A program made the position numbers and the translations under genes. DNA of 64,000 nucleotides from Combretum micranthum (taxonomy: Eukaryota; Streptophyta; Magnoliopsida; Myrtales; Combretaceae), in assembly GCA_024138025.1 (NCBI GenBank), contig JAMXBD010002737.1, forward strand, positions 103,269-167,268. Direction: 5' to 3'. The notes beneath the pieces were generated by a model. That model saw nothing but the letters and a program-made list of their open reading frames with translations, made no database searches and was not told the DNA's origin. The first letter of the stretch is position 1, and the number at the start of each line of letters is the position of its first letter. Shown here piece by piece: positions 22,204 through 33,427 of this stretch.

Positions 22204-23106
22204 TTACCGTGGATAGATAGCTTGTATTCCATTAATATCATCTTGTTGTAGATCCCTCTTGACTTGTCCTAGTCCAATTGATCTATACATGACAGCGTTC
22301 GGGTCTTGACTATGTTCAAGCCCAAGAACATGGCCAATTTCATGCACAGCCACTGATTCTATGTCAACTTGTTGCAATGTTGGAGTACTTGTGCTCCAAC
22401 TTTCCGCAACGTCAAAATGGAGCCTCCCATCCTCTGGGAAATAACCATGAGCTAAGACTCCTTGTGGACCATCAAATGCATGGAATCCAATTATAATGTT
22501 ATATTGCTCTCCTTGAGTGGCTTCTTTGAATGATAGAGATGAAACACTTGCCCATCTTTGAAAAGCTCTTGCGCAAATGGACCTCATTACTTGCCCTGAG
22601 ATTGGAGAATTACTAAGATCAAAGGCATATGAAAGTTGGTTTCTAGACCATTTAGTATTATGAAGTGTATAATGGGATCTATGTCCGTTGTTTTTGTGAG
22701 GTGTAGTGGTAGTGCGATTAAAGCTATTGGGCTCATTATATTGAGGCATCGCCATCGTTTTTATGGTTTCTGAGTCAAGCTTTCCAGTAACATTCAAGTT
22801 GTTGGATTTTTGGTATAATTTTATAGATGATTCTAGACCATCACCGAATACATCATCGAGGATAAGTTTTTTCGGAAGTTTATCACTGGCTGATGAGTAT
22901 CCCAGAGCCTTGAGATAAATTTTGAGTTGTTTGACCAATCCTTCTTTTGTTTGGCCCTTTTGGATTCCCTCAAGCTTGTAAAGAGAGGACAGAAATTTGG
23001 ATTTTGTGGTGGAAATCATGAAATTTCCTTGAGCAGTGATTGGTTGTATCACTAGGAAAAGAAGGAAAGCTGTCATGACGACATGGGAGAGAGTTTGAGA
23101 AGCCAT
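22204..23106 (-). CDS. Matrix metalloproteinase (matrixin, MMP), intact, lacking the cysteine switch
   Basis: Secreted zinc endopeptidase of the plant matrixin family, 300 residues, no intron. Signal peptide 1-25 (hydrophobic 11-22, cleavage likely after ITA). Peptidoglycan-binding-like propeptide about 40-118, catalytic domain about 137-300. Zinc ligands H255, H259 and H265 with catalytic E256 in HEIGHVLGLEH, and Met-turn M273. These show an active-type site. Two oddities: the propeptide latency motif, usually PRCGxPD with a zinc-binding Cys, is PQYNEP at 121-126, and the only Cys is C178 inside the catalytic domain. The protein also ends right after the catalytic domain, without the C-terminal anchor tail of many plant MMPs. 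The loop that in relatives carries GDHGDG looks shortened (IIGFHAFDG). The start chosen is the second Met: a TATA box at 23175-23184 puts transcription start downstream of the first in-frame ATG (23160). It is the live member of a decayed tandem cluster. Confidence 0.93.
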   Translation of the reverse strand: MASQTLSHVVMTAFLLFLVIQPITAQGNFMISTTKSKFLSSLYKLEGIQKGQTKEGLVKQLKIYLKALGYSSASDKLPKKLILDDVFGDGLESSIKLYQKSNNLNVTGKLDSETIKTMAMPQYNEPNSFNRTTTTPHKNNGHRSHYTLHNTKWSRNQLSYAFDLSNSPISGQVMRSICARAFQRWASVSSLSFKEATQGEQYNIIIGFHAFDGPQGVLAHGYFPEDGRLHFDVAESWSTSTPTLQQVDIESVAVHEIGHVLGLEHSQDPNAVMYRSIGLGQVKRDLQQDDINGIQAIYPR

Positions 23107-23174
23107 TTTGGTATCTAATGAATTCTCACTTGTATTGAAAAGTTTGGCGTGCAGATTCAAGCTTGTTTGGCCCT

Positions 23175-23184
23175 CTATTTATAG
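23175..23184 (-). promoter_or_regulatory. TATA box of the metalloproteinase gene
   Basis: CTATAAATAG on the minus strand, a near-perfect plant TATA box, ending about 70 bases before the chosen ATG (23106). With transcription beginning about 30 bases past it, the 5' untranslated leader would be roughly 40 bases. Confidence 0.75.
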
Positions 23185-23219
23185 GCTTTTTCCGAGTACT
23201 ATGCGTACAGGAACTATCA

Positions 23220-23335
23220 ATGAATTTTCCAATAATTTGTCGACGTTTCTTTGTATCGGAGTCCAGCGGTCCAAGTCTTCGGGATGACGACAAGGAAGCA
23301 GCCATGCTGTCTGGAATAATTAACATGTCCTATAC
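23220..23335 (-). promoter_or_regulatory. Upstream block of the metalloproteinase gene shared with other copies
   Basis: GGTCCAAGTCTTCGGGATGACGACAAGG and neighbouring words (described here in two parts: GGTCCAAGTCT and the following GACGACAAGG) resemble 12190-12240 and 44990-45030. The function of the conservation is unknown. Confidence 0.5.
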
Positions 23336-23611
23336 GTATTAAATAAATTTAAATAATAAAAATGCATTTTTACGATCACTCTATATATATATCGTAATAT
23401 TATTATTTGGGACGGGATTGACCCAGAGTAGCTCGAACAGCAAAACTTTTTTCCAGAGCGTCTAGGTCATGTTATGATAAATATTTTTATAATTGCCCAA
23501 TTTGATTAATCGTTTTGTTCATAAACTTTATTTTGTATTATTATTTATTATAATATAACCCGATGACGTAAAAGATGAGGCACCAACCGCATCCTCATTT
23601 TTTACCTATAA
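23336..23611. other. Distal upstream spacer of the metalloproteinase gene
   Basis: AT-rich spacer with a short (TA)n run near 23380-23390. No gene seen. Confidence 0.4.
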
Positions 23612-25136
23612 TAAGGGAATGTTACCACCTTATTTCTCCCAAAATCAGCTAAAATGAATTTGTGAAAGTGATATATATAATATAAGATCTTCATATCGAC
23701 TTCTGTTTACCCTCAGCCGGTTAGAGTCATTTTTACACTTCTTCAAGAAATATTTTCATTTTTCAAATCATGTAGGATCTAAAACTCTTCGAAGAAAGGT
23801 GTTATGAAAAAAAATATGAATCTTTTTGGTTTTAATATTAATTCCTAGACCTTATTAGAAAGACACTTAACTATTGTAAAAGTTCTTGGGAAAAATATAA
23901 AAAATTCAATCAACAAAGACGACGTTTTCCAAAGTTTTACGATCATATACTATTTGGTAATAGGAAAAATCCTATCAGTCTACATATCCTCTTAAATTGT
24001 TGCCTTGTATAATTGACAGTTAAAATTATTAATTTTACAAAACTTTATAAAAAGTATGTTTAGAGGATCCATTTCAAAATTCCAAACATTCCCTGAAAAA
24101 GAAAATAGAAAAACTACTATTAACTGTTTTACAAGACGTATTTTAGGTCTCAATAAACATTCTTTAAACAATGTGTTTAGAACTAAAGCAATTTAAAAAA
24201 AAAAAAGTTTAAAAACTCAATTGATATAATCTAAAAAACTTAGGACTCGGTCAATTGCATCTAAAAATGATTTGACACTTTCCACAGCCATCACTTATAA
24301 GGGAATCCTTCCTAGTTGATGATAAAATATTTATATCACTCTCAATGAGGACAACGACGACGACTCATAAAGTATATGGGGACTATTATATGAATTATGA
24401 CCTTATGCAATCAAGATGGATGGGGGATTCTTCGGAACTTCGAACTTTGTATTTTGGTTGTTCAATAATGAAAATATTTATTAAATAGTTTAGCTATTTT
24501 TTTCATGAGGACTAACCACTTGGTATATTAATTTCCTAGGTTCCAAGTATTACCATACCTTTAATCTCTCTATAGTATATGCAAGGTACTATAAAATTAA
24601 AATATACAATATCTTGAGCACACATAATTTAATTCGATATATATAAAATGAAAATTTAATCTTGTCTCCTAAACTTGTAACCCATTATTTTAGGTTAAAA
24701 TTCAATCATATAAGAAAATTTATGTCAAATCTCCAATTAAAGATGGTATCGTGATTTATATTTGTTATAGTTTGTTATTATTGTGTTTCTACTTAAATTC
24801 ATTACATTTATATTTAACATCATCTACATTTAAAAGTAGTATTGACTTACAATTTGAATATAATAATTTTGAAAGATGGATGAATAATGATAATTCGAAC
24901 AAAGAAAAAAAGTGGGGAAAAAAATTAACTGCTTCTCCACTTGACCATCTTTGCTTCTACGCTTACTTTTCTTTTTCCTTGTCCGATAAGCAACTCTAGC
25001 TTAATTTTTTTCATTTCATTTTCTTAGTAAAAATGATCAAAAATGTTTTTGTTTTTTTTTTTTTATCCCCTAGGCAATAGAAGGCTCTTCAGTAGTCTTC
25101 TCTATCCCCATGTTTACTTATTTTTACCGATAAAAA
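23612..25136 (+). repeat. Tandem segmental duplication, unit 1
   Basis: About 1.5 kb beginning GGGAATGTTACCACCTTATT, repeated immediately to its right. Shared landmarks include CCCTCAGCCGGTTAGAGTCA, GAGGACAACGAC, TGCAATCAAGATGGA, TTAAATAGTTTAGCTA, GAAAATTTAATCTT and GACCATCTTTGCT. This unit has no insertion and holds the empty site of the Cassandra element (ATTAAAATATAC near 24597). A third, partial copy lies at 51700-51935. No gene is present. Confidence 0.85.
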
Positions 25137-26017
25137 GGGAATGTTACCACCTTATTTCTTCCAAAATCAGGTAAAAAGAATTTGTGAAAGCAATATATAT
25201 AATAGATTATCTTCATATGGACATCTATATGCCCTCAGCCGGTTAGAGTCATGTTTACACTTCCATAAGAAATATTTTCAATTTCCAAATCTTGTAGGAT
25301 ATAAAACTTTCCGAAGAAAGGCGTTATGAAAAACTATGAATCTTTTTGGTTTTAATAGTAACTCCTAAACCTTATTAGAAAGACACTTAACTTCTAAAAG
25401 TTCTTAGAGAAATATCAAAAACTCAATCAACAAAATCCAAAAATATCTAAGACGACGTTTTAAAAAATTTTACAATCATATACAATTTGATAATACGAAA
25501 AATCCTATTATCCTACATATTTTCTTAAAATGATGCCTTGTATAATTAGTTAAAATTATAAGAGGAGATATGTCATAATCATGTTCCATGCTTTTTAGAC
25601 ATTTAAGACTCTGCACGGCCACGACTCACAAGGGAATGATCCTAGTTGGTAATAAAATATTTATATCATCACTCTGAATGAGGACAACGACCACGACTCA
25701 TAAAGTATAGGAACTATTATATGCATTATGACATTGTGCAATCAAGATGGACGGGAGATTCTTCTGAACTTCCTTTGTATTTTGGTTGTTCAATGAAAAT
25801 ATTTATTAAATAGTTTAGCTACTTTTTCATGAGGAATAACCATGTAAATGCTAGCTTTTTCCGTATCACTTCACTCGGCATTTTGGCCAATCCTTCACGC
25901 GTACTCGGGTATTAAGATACCTTTAGTTTGTCTATAGTGTATGCAAGGTGCCGTGAAATTAAAATGTAATACTCTTCAAATATAGATAGTGTAATTCTAA
26001 TCATAGATGTGCATTTT

Positions 26018-26151
26018 GGTGTCAGCTCTTCCCAGGAGGTCACCTGTCCTGGGATTGCTCTACCCAGAGCATGCTTAACTTTGGAGTTCCGACAAACTCT
26101 AAGCCATCACACCAAAAAGCGTCTCTGTGATTAGAGTTTCACGATCTATAT
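26018..26151 (-). repeat. Inverted 5S-bearing segment inside Cassandra LTR1
   Basis: In LTR1 the 5S-like part lies on the minus strand (GGAACTCCAAAGTTAAGC read in reverse), followed further left by GACAGGTGACCTCCTGGG in reverse. The inverted piece includes a second copy of the LTR start (CTTCAAATATAGAT in reverse, ending near 26151). It makes LTR1 about 110 bp longer than LTR2. To its right LTR1 continues in normal orientation with the second half of a 5S-like sequence (26158-26225). The junctions coincide with GGTGT/ACACC inverted words. Confidence 0.85.
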
Positions 26152-26469
26152 TTGAAGGTATCATATTAAGCATACTCTGAGTAGAGTAATCTCAGAATGG
26201 GTGGCCTCTTGGAAATGCTAACACCAAAGGATAAAACTGCGCAATGTGTGGCCAAAAAGGACAATATCTCGATGAACGGAGTTCTGAAGTGTGACATATA
26301 GTATCACTGCAGTTCATTAGCCAGAAGTGGAGGAGTGTCCTCTCTGCTTGGTGTGGTTTTGGACCTATGTAACAAAACTGACGAGGATGTCAGTTTTATA
26401 ATTGGGAAAGTATATAATATCCCTCAAATATAGATGTAGAACTCCAATCACAAAGGCATATTTTGGTGT

Positions 26470-26559
26470 AATAGTCTGGAGTTCATTAGAACTTTAAAGT
26501 TAAGTGTGCTTCAGGTAGACTAATCAAAGATGGGTAACGTTTAGGGAAATGCTGGCACC
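26470..26559 (+). other. 5S rRNA-like sequence in Cassandra LTR2 (not a 5S gene)
   Basis: AGAACTTTAAAGTTAAGTGTG...GATGGGTAACGTTTAGGGAAATGC (short parts of a 90-bp stretch) follows the plant 5S pattern of GAACTCC-AAGTTAAGCGTGC-GGATGGGTGACC-CTGGGAAGT, with many changes. The internal promoter boxes are degraded, and the sequence is embedded in a retroelement LTR, so it is not a functional 5S gene. Confidence 0.85.
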
Positions 26560-27107
26560 AAATGATAAAACCGTGTGGTGTGTGGCCAAAGCAGGCAATA
26601 TATCGATAGGCGAAGTTTCGGGGGCGTTACATAAAATATAGAACACTTCAGCACACATAAGTCAATTCGATATGTATAATGAAAATTTAATCTTAGCTCC
26701 CAAACTCGTAGCCCATTATTTGAATTTAGAAAGTAATATTTCATATACTGTATTTGGTTATAAAAACTGGATAGGATAAGGAAGACTAGACAATATAGTG
26801 TAAAAAATATTGGATAATACAATTCTTTTATAGTATGTTTGGTATGCATGGTATTGGACAGCGCTAAACAAAAGTCTTATTAGGAAATTTTCTTTTTATC
26901 CAGTTATAATATTTTTATACTATAAAATATAATGGATAAAGATTTTAAGTTTTGACTAGCTTCATGCGGAGAGTTTTGTTTGGTCCCGATTATATTTTGT
27001 AAACCAAATAAAGTAAGATGACCTCTGTCTAGTTTAGTATAATGAAAAACTATGCAACCAAATGTTCCCCAAAAATTGTTATGCTCATCTGAAATTATAA
27101 TAGCTAT

Positions 27108-27800
27108 GGTTGTGCAAAAAAACCAACCAAATCGCGAACCGAACCGGATCGAACCAAACCAAACCAAAATTTCGGTTCTTTTTTGAAACGGTTCGGTTCG
27201 CGGTTCGGTTCATTGAAGAGCAAACGGTTTGCGGTTCGGTTCGGGACTATGAACCGAACCGTATGTTTCGAACCGAACCGAACCGTTTTATATATTAAAA
27301 AAATTAAACATACTATTTTTACTCTTAATTGTTTTATTAATGGTACATATATATGCCACAAATTTTAAAAACAATTAATTTTTAAAAATAAATTAATTAT
27401 TTTTAAAATTTTTTACTTAGGTATGTGTTAGTCATTAGAATAAAATTAGATTTTTCATAATATGTTTCCATTGTTATGTTATCTTAAATAAGATAGATTT
27501 TAAAATTTAAACTCTAGTATTCTAACTTAAAAAGATTAATTGTTGTAAAATTTTTTTACTTAGATATGTGTTATTTATTAGAATAAAATTATATTTTTAT
27601 AATGTTTTAATTATTATGTTATCTATAAGTAAGGTAGATTTTAGAATTTAACTTCTAGTATTCCAACTTCTGCATATTTCTTTTCTATTTGTCTTACTAA
27701 TTAATCTAGTTCTATTATTTAGTTACTTATTGATTTATATAATTGGTAATATGTTAGTTAGAAGCATACATCGAATTACATTTTATATCTTTACTTGATG
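27108..27800 (+). mobile_element. Terminal fragment of a hAT-like element with AACCG repeats
   Basis: Starts near GGTTGTGCAAAAAAACC and runs into dense GAACCG/CGGTTC words on both strands (27138-27290), a subterminal pattern common at one end of plant hAT elements. Two 140-bp AT-rich direct repeats follow (27385-27525 and 27527-27668; shared ACTTAG(G/A)TATGTGTTA and TTAGAATAAAATTA). The opposite terminus was not found, so this is a truncated copy. The right limit is set where similarity to unit 1 resumes. Confidence 0.55.
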
Positions 27801-28059
27801 TTTTTATTTTATTCATATTTTAACTACTCGTCCATTAGACCATCTTTGCTACTGCGCATAATTTTCTTTTTCCTTGTTCTATAAGCAACTCTAGCTTAAA
27901 ATTTATTTCATTTTCTTAGTAAGAAAAATCGAAAATGCTCCTTTCCTCCCTTCCACACACCCCCCACCAACACCCCCTACCCCAGCCCCAACGCTACGTA
28001 ATTCTTCTCTACCCCTTCTTCACTTTTAATTAGTCCGTCAAGTTAAAATCTCATCATTC

Positions 28060-28250
28060 ACACACATTTCCTTCGCAAATTTATGCAGAAAAAACTAGTC
28101 GGAACAGGTTTAATCTTGCTTTCATACGAATTTCTAATGTCATAAACCAATGGGGGCAGTTGAACATTTTAAACCGACAAATAGACTTTGAATATGACTT
28201 GAAATTGAAAGCAAGCAGTATAGCTGATGGAAATGACGAAAATACCATTT
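28060..28250 (+). repeat. Duplicated flank Q, copy 2
   Basis: Matches 19205-19420, 56285-56420 and 61910-62105: CACACATTTC, a CAGA...GG(A/T)A...TAGG or TCGG segment, TTTCTAATG and GGGG(C/T)(A/G)(A/T)TTG(A/G)ACATTTTA. Its right end is cut by LTR E3. Non-coding. Confidence 0.65.
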
Positions 28251-31224
28251 CATTCTGCAATATCCCATTCTCATAGTCATATAAAATAAATTTAAAACCC
28301 AAAATTTAATTCAAGTAATTAATTGAAATTCGGAAGGTGTTAATTACATAATATAAACGTACACCTAATTTTTTTTTTTTTTTTTTCCATGTCATGTTTC
28401 CTAATCTACGCCTCTCTACTAAAATATCTAGAGGTTTACCTATACCCAGACATATATGATCATTCCTACAAGGTACAATCGTATGCCAACATGCTTTAGA
28501 ATCATTTCATTTCTTTTTCCACAAATTTTCCGTGGAGAATACCTTACAAAAATTTATAACCATTTTCTTATGCCAATTTTTATAACAAATAAAAGTCATT
28601 TCACTTCCAATTTTTTTTTCCTTCACAAATTCATCTCAAATAAATTCCTATTAGGTGATTTAAGGATTATATTGGAGATTAAAACTAGAAGTTGAGTTTA
28701 GATCAAGCTTCAAAAATTTACTCGATAGTAGTAGTTGAAGAATTAAAAGATTTAATTGATTATTCTTGCAAATCTAGTAAGTACCTATTTGACGAAAAAT
28801 GTGTTGATTGTGATTTTGTTGTTGAATTTCCTGCATATTGAATTGTATAACAAAATCATCATTTTGGATAAATTCTTATCCATAGATTGTCTGAGACGAA
28901 TTTGTACATATGATCAATTAGGTAATCATCATATTAGATTGAATATATATATATATTTATATATAAATGTTGAATCGGACGGATTGAGGTGTAGACATAA
29001 TAAAAAAATGAATAAATAATGAAGAATATAGATAATCATGATAAATCAAATATTGATAACTATGTGTATATAATTGTATAATGATGAATAATTTTATATG
29101 TACATACATTAATTAATTTGATTGCTTTTACAAATCCTAACGAGGAATGTTATTGATTTATTAAATCGAGACATGAAATTGAAATTTATGGATTTTATGT
29201 ATGTATGCCAACACACACACACACACACATATATGCATATGTATATGATTTCTGATTTGATTCATTTGATTAATTAGAATTGATTAACACAGTATTTCAA
29301 TTAATTGCATGTCACCGAACAGTAAAATGTTAAAATAATAATTTACACAAGTTTTATTAAATCTGGAAATTTAATTAGAATTAATTATGGAAGTTACTAT
29401 TTTGAATATGAAATTACGTTATATGCTAGAATTATAATCATTGATGTGGAATTCTTTTTTTTTTTTTTAAATTTATGGTGCAGTAAAAAAAATCTGGAAT
29501 TAGTTAAATTGATATCAAATCGTCTTAACAGAACTAAATTGAATCTATTAAATTGTTTGAACCGAACTTGACAAATGTCGAATAAATGTAAATTATATAC
29601 AATAATATTTGATCAATATGATGCTAGATTAATGAAGGTTATTTGGAATTGATATAAATTATATGTATTAAATATATGCCGACGTGTATAATAAGAAATT
29701 ACGTGTGAAATTGATATCAAATACGATGAGATGTATTGAATTTCGTTGATTTTGACGAGCATATATTTTATTAATAAAAACCATGACATGCGCGTATGAT
29801 TATTGATTATATCGTCTGATTTGTCAAATAGCTGCCGAAAATATTTTAAGTAATCAATTGAATTTACGAATTTCGTTGAAAGTAGTATAAAATTGATCTA
29901 ATTTGGACTTTAGTTGCCGAGGAACAGGATTCTGTTCTGGTCCGGATTGCAGCCTCGTGACTTGGACCGAAATTGGTATGACGTTGACGTGATGATGTCA
30001 TTAGTGAATCAAAATATATTCTGGTGAACAGGAGTTCTTACGTGTGTTCTAGAATTTCTGTTTTTCTTTTCTTTTTCTATTCTTTATTTTCTTGTGGAAA
30101 CCGTATTTAATTTAATTAACTAAAAATCAAGGTCGTTATGAAATGTCGGCTATAATTTGGACCAAGCCCATTTAATCTTGACCAGACTTGAATTAAAATA
30201 CTAACTAAAATATGAATTTGTCAAATTAAATTATCAATTGTACAAATGAAGGTAAATTGATGTACTAAGATTGATTAAATAACAAACTATGGGTCTTGTT
30301 GGCTAAAAATGGGCTTAGTTAATTCTTTGGGGTCTAATAAGATGTCTTTAGCTATTTTGGCCTTTTTATTTTCAACTTAAATGGGCCTATTCTAGTCTAA
30401 TGGCTTTTCCTTAAAAACAATAGGGTCTCAAATAAAATAATTATTAAATTACTTTTTATGGGCTTAAACTACCAAATACAAGCCCAATAACTTATAACTA
30501 TTCTAATTGGTATATAAATCCGTTACTCATTTTTTCAGGTATTAGAATACCTATTGGACTCAAATGCAAAAATACCTTTAGTGGCCTAAATAAGAATTTA
30601 GAAGGCCTAATAGCTAATTATTAAAATAAATTTAATTTTTTTGGGCTTGTATCCAAATTCTTAAGTTTAATATCTAATTTTACTCAAAATTGGTAATGCT
30701 TAAGCCAAAATCCACCAAAATAATAATTTAATGGGCTCAATTACAAATTCCTCAAATCCCATTACCCTGAAGATCAAAAGACTTAGTTAAATTCCTATTG
30801 AGCTTATTATAAAGCCCCTAAAAGGCTCAATACCTCAAAATAAGAAATTTAATCTCTTATACTCATGAGCTTAATCTAAACTGCTTAAGTATGATAAATT
30901 AAATAGATTCAGCTAAAGATATTAATTAAGGTCCTATAAATGAGTAACTCATAATTAAATAATCAATGTGAACTTGATGATTGAATTATATACACAATAC
31001 TTATATGAATTCACCTCTTATGGATGGGTACTGTTGCTTCTAATTTATGTTCTGACATACCCTCTAACCTTTGCTAAGCTACATACTTGATACTAGGTAC
31101 GTTGTGACATGTGTGTTATTTACATAGGGTAGGCATCTCAAATGGACTAAACTTAAAGATGACCTAATAAATGAGTATGTTGTTGTGCATGTATCACTTA
31201 ATTTGGGTTAGGGAGTGACATATT

Positions 31225-31242
31225 TGCTAGGCAATGCTAGTA
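31225..31242 (+). repeat. Single hairpin in LTR E3 at the position of the E1 array
   Basis: TGCTAG (31225-31230) pairs with CTAGTA (31237-31242), one G-T wobble, around the six-base loop GCAATG. Loop length equals that of the E1 and E2 units; the sequence differs. Confidence 0.5.
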
Positions 31243-32429
31243 CGATAGTTATGCGCTTAGGCCACCGTTGGTAACCGAGCGGATAGCTAATAAGGCAAAT
31301 GGTATTGGGATTAGGATAATGTCTACTTAGGCTCAAGAGAAGTAATGCAGTTTGGTTTACGTTTACGGGATTGGCTGAACCGTATTGTATATGGATTAGG
31401 AAAAGTAGAGATGTGTAAGGCTACGAACCATAGACGAGGCTATCATATAGAAAGTTCCTTTAAGAGGTTAAGGTTTTCAACCTACCTTAATTAACTCTCT
31501 AAGTAGTTGCTGCTACTCGGGACCTTTAGATTCTCATGGCATGTTGTCTAAAGTATGAGTACTCTTATGTTGTTTGATTCACCACAATTAATGATCTTAA
31601 ACTGTTGGATGTTGCATTGCATATAATTTAAGTGTGTGTTTACATCGTATGTGATTGTTAAACTTGCGAGTCAACTCTTGTTGTTTTTTAGGTACTAGAC
31701 TTCGGCTCACTCTTATTGTTTTTTAGGTACTGATGATATGATTGCCAAACTCACGAGTCAACTTGTACATTTCTACGAGTTTACGAGTTGATGATGGGAT
31801 TTCAATTCAACTTGCATACAAAATCGTTTTTTGATTAAACTCATATAGACTCGCGATTTTATATAGTATAATTGATAGACTTGATGGTAGAATCGGTAGT
31901 AGAATCATAGTATAGTAATTTTACACTTTTTTATTTGAACTTTGAAAATGCAATAAATTTAATATGTTTAAATTTAGGGTTTTTTGGGTTGGTTTTTTTT
32001 TATGTTTATCTTAATCTAACTTACTTTTAGGTTTTTTTCTCTATTTTTTTCTTTTGTTTTTTTTTCATTTTTTATTGGGTTATTTTCTTATAAGTTATAT
32101 ATTCTAATATATTTTGAACATTTCAAATGAAAATTAAAAAAATACATAGAGTGTTATATTGTCACCATGTTTTAAAAAATTTTTTATATGTAATTTATTT
32201 TTCATAAATTTAATATTTTTTGTAAAAATATATAGTGAACATGAAAATGTTTATCACTGCACAAAACTAGCTTCTCACACATAATAATTTAAATGATTTG
32301 CAATATATTTTAATAATTCTAATTGTGAATAATCAATAAATGTAAATAATTATTTTAATTATCATAATTACACTAAACATATTAATGGAAGTTTGTGAGT
32401 TATGATTAGTAAAACTTAAATTTTGTTTG

Positions 32430-33426
32430 TGAAAACATATTATAGAATACTTAGGGGGTGGCTGGAGAATTAAGTATTTGATAAAAAAAATGTACAAACA
32501 AATACTTTTTATGCAATGGTTTAATTCTAGTTTTGACAACAATAGATATAGCGAAGCAAAATATGATATGAGAAATAAAAGAGATAAGGATAGAGAAAAT
32601 TAGCCAAGATTTAGCGTGGAGTTCGGCCCACTTCTTACTCTCCACGATCCACAAATGCCTCCAACCAAGGACTTCACAATCACTTTATTTATTACCAAAC
32701 AATCACGCTCAAGTTGAGCTATGCACGTTTTACAATATTTAAGGAAATAAAATATTTCCTTCACTCACTAGATGCTTTTTCATATAATATAAGAATAAGA
32801 ATAGAGCACTAGATAGATTTTCTCTTTCTTACTTAAGATTTGTAAATAATGAGTAAGAGAATAGAAATTAAGTAAGAAAACTAGATTTATTTGTTTGCAA
32901 ATGAAGGCTCACAAAAGTTATCTAAATATCCAAGAGTATTTATAGTTTTAAAAGATTTAAATGCCTATTGGAGATAAGTCTGTTAAACGGCGACAATTAA
33001 TGCACGCAACGGTCAAATTTAATCATCCACTGGCTCGCCAGTCCAACATTTCCAATCTTCACGCCTTGGAGTTTTATCTCATCACACCTTGATCTTGGAC
33101 TTGACGGCTTCTATAATTTGATCCACTGGACTTACTCGCCATTCTATATACACCGACTTGTTAATGTGAAGAACACATATGTCGCACCCTAAGATTTTGT
33201 CTCTTCACACCTTTTGTTCCATCTTGATTTAGGGCTCCACCGCCTGTTTTACTTGAAATCACTGAATTAGCTTGCTAGTGCTATACCTGAAACTAGAAAC
33301 ACAATATATATACATAACACAGATTTATATATTCATATCCTAAAATTTATTTGAGTATGTTTTAGAAAATCTTTTCATAACTTTTGTTGTCATCAAAATC
33401 ATATTTAAAAATAATTCATTTTAACA
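32430..33426 (-). repeat. 3' LTR of the Sirevirus-like element
   Basis: 997 bp, paired with 40309-41327. Shared stretches include ACAAACAAATACTT, TATGCAATGGTT, GAGAAATAAAAGAGATAA, CACTTCTTACTCTCC and TGCACGCAACGGTCA. Confidence 0.9.
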
Positions 33427-33427
33427 A

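Larger units (their letters stand above)
25965..26631 (+). mobile_element. Cassandra retroelement with 5S rRNA-like LTRs
   Basis: A 667-bp insertion with a perfect 5-bp target duplication (TAAAA, 25960-25964 and 26632-26636). The paralogous unit 1 shows the undisturbed site. It ends GGCGAAGTTTCGGGGGCGTTACA (quoted here as two adjacent parts: GGCGAAGTTTC and GGGGGCGTTACA), typical of Cassandra. LTR1 is 25965-26296 and LTR2 26413-26631. Between them are a primer-site-like TAGTATCACTGC directly after LTR1 and purine-rich TTGGGAAAG before LTR2. LTR2 carries a 5S rRNA-like segment in sense orientation (26470-26559). Cassandra elements are non-coding and are known to use the embedded 5S polymerase III promoter. 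LTR1 is rearranged (see the next entry). Confidence 0.93.
25137..28000 (+). repeat. Tandem segmental duplication, unit 2 (interrupted)
   Basis: Second copy of the preceding unit, in the same orientation. It is expanded by a Cassandra element (25965-26631) and a hAT terminal fragment (about 27108-27800). The end, from 27825, again matches unit 1 (GACCATCTTTGCT...TAAGCAACTCTAGCTTAA). A C-rich tract occupies about 27940-28000. No gene is present. Confidence 0.8.

Noticed and set aside
23107..23160. Longer metalloproteinase start at 23160 (18 more residues)
   Set aside because: It would lie at or before the expected transcription start given the TATA box at 23175-23184, and it would put extra residues before a normal signal peptide.
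24751..24999. 82-codon plus frame in duplicated unit 1
   Set aside because: Not preserved in unit 2; low-complexity composition.
26018..26559. Three possible 5S rRNA genes
   Set aside because: They lie inside an element with LTRs, target duplication and Cassandra end motifs, and their promoter boxes are degraded.
29930..29990. GATTC|TGTTCTGGTCC as the left border of LTR E3
   Set aside because: The 5-bp flank matches the right side, but the start does not resemble E4 and would leave the LTR without its first 1.6 kb; TGCAATATCCC at 28256 fits better.
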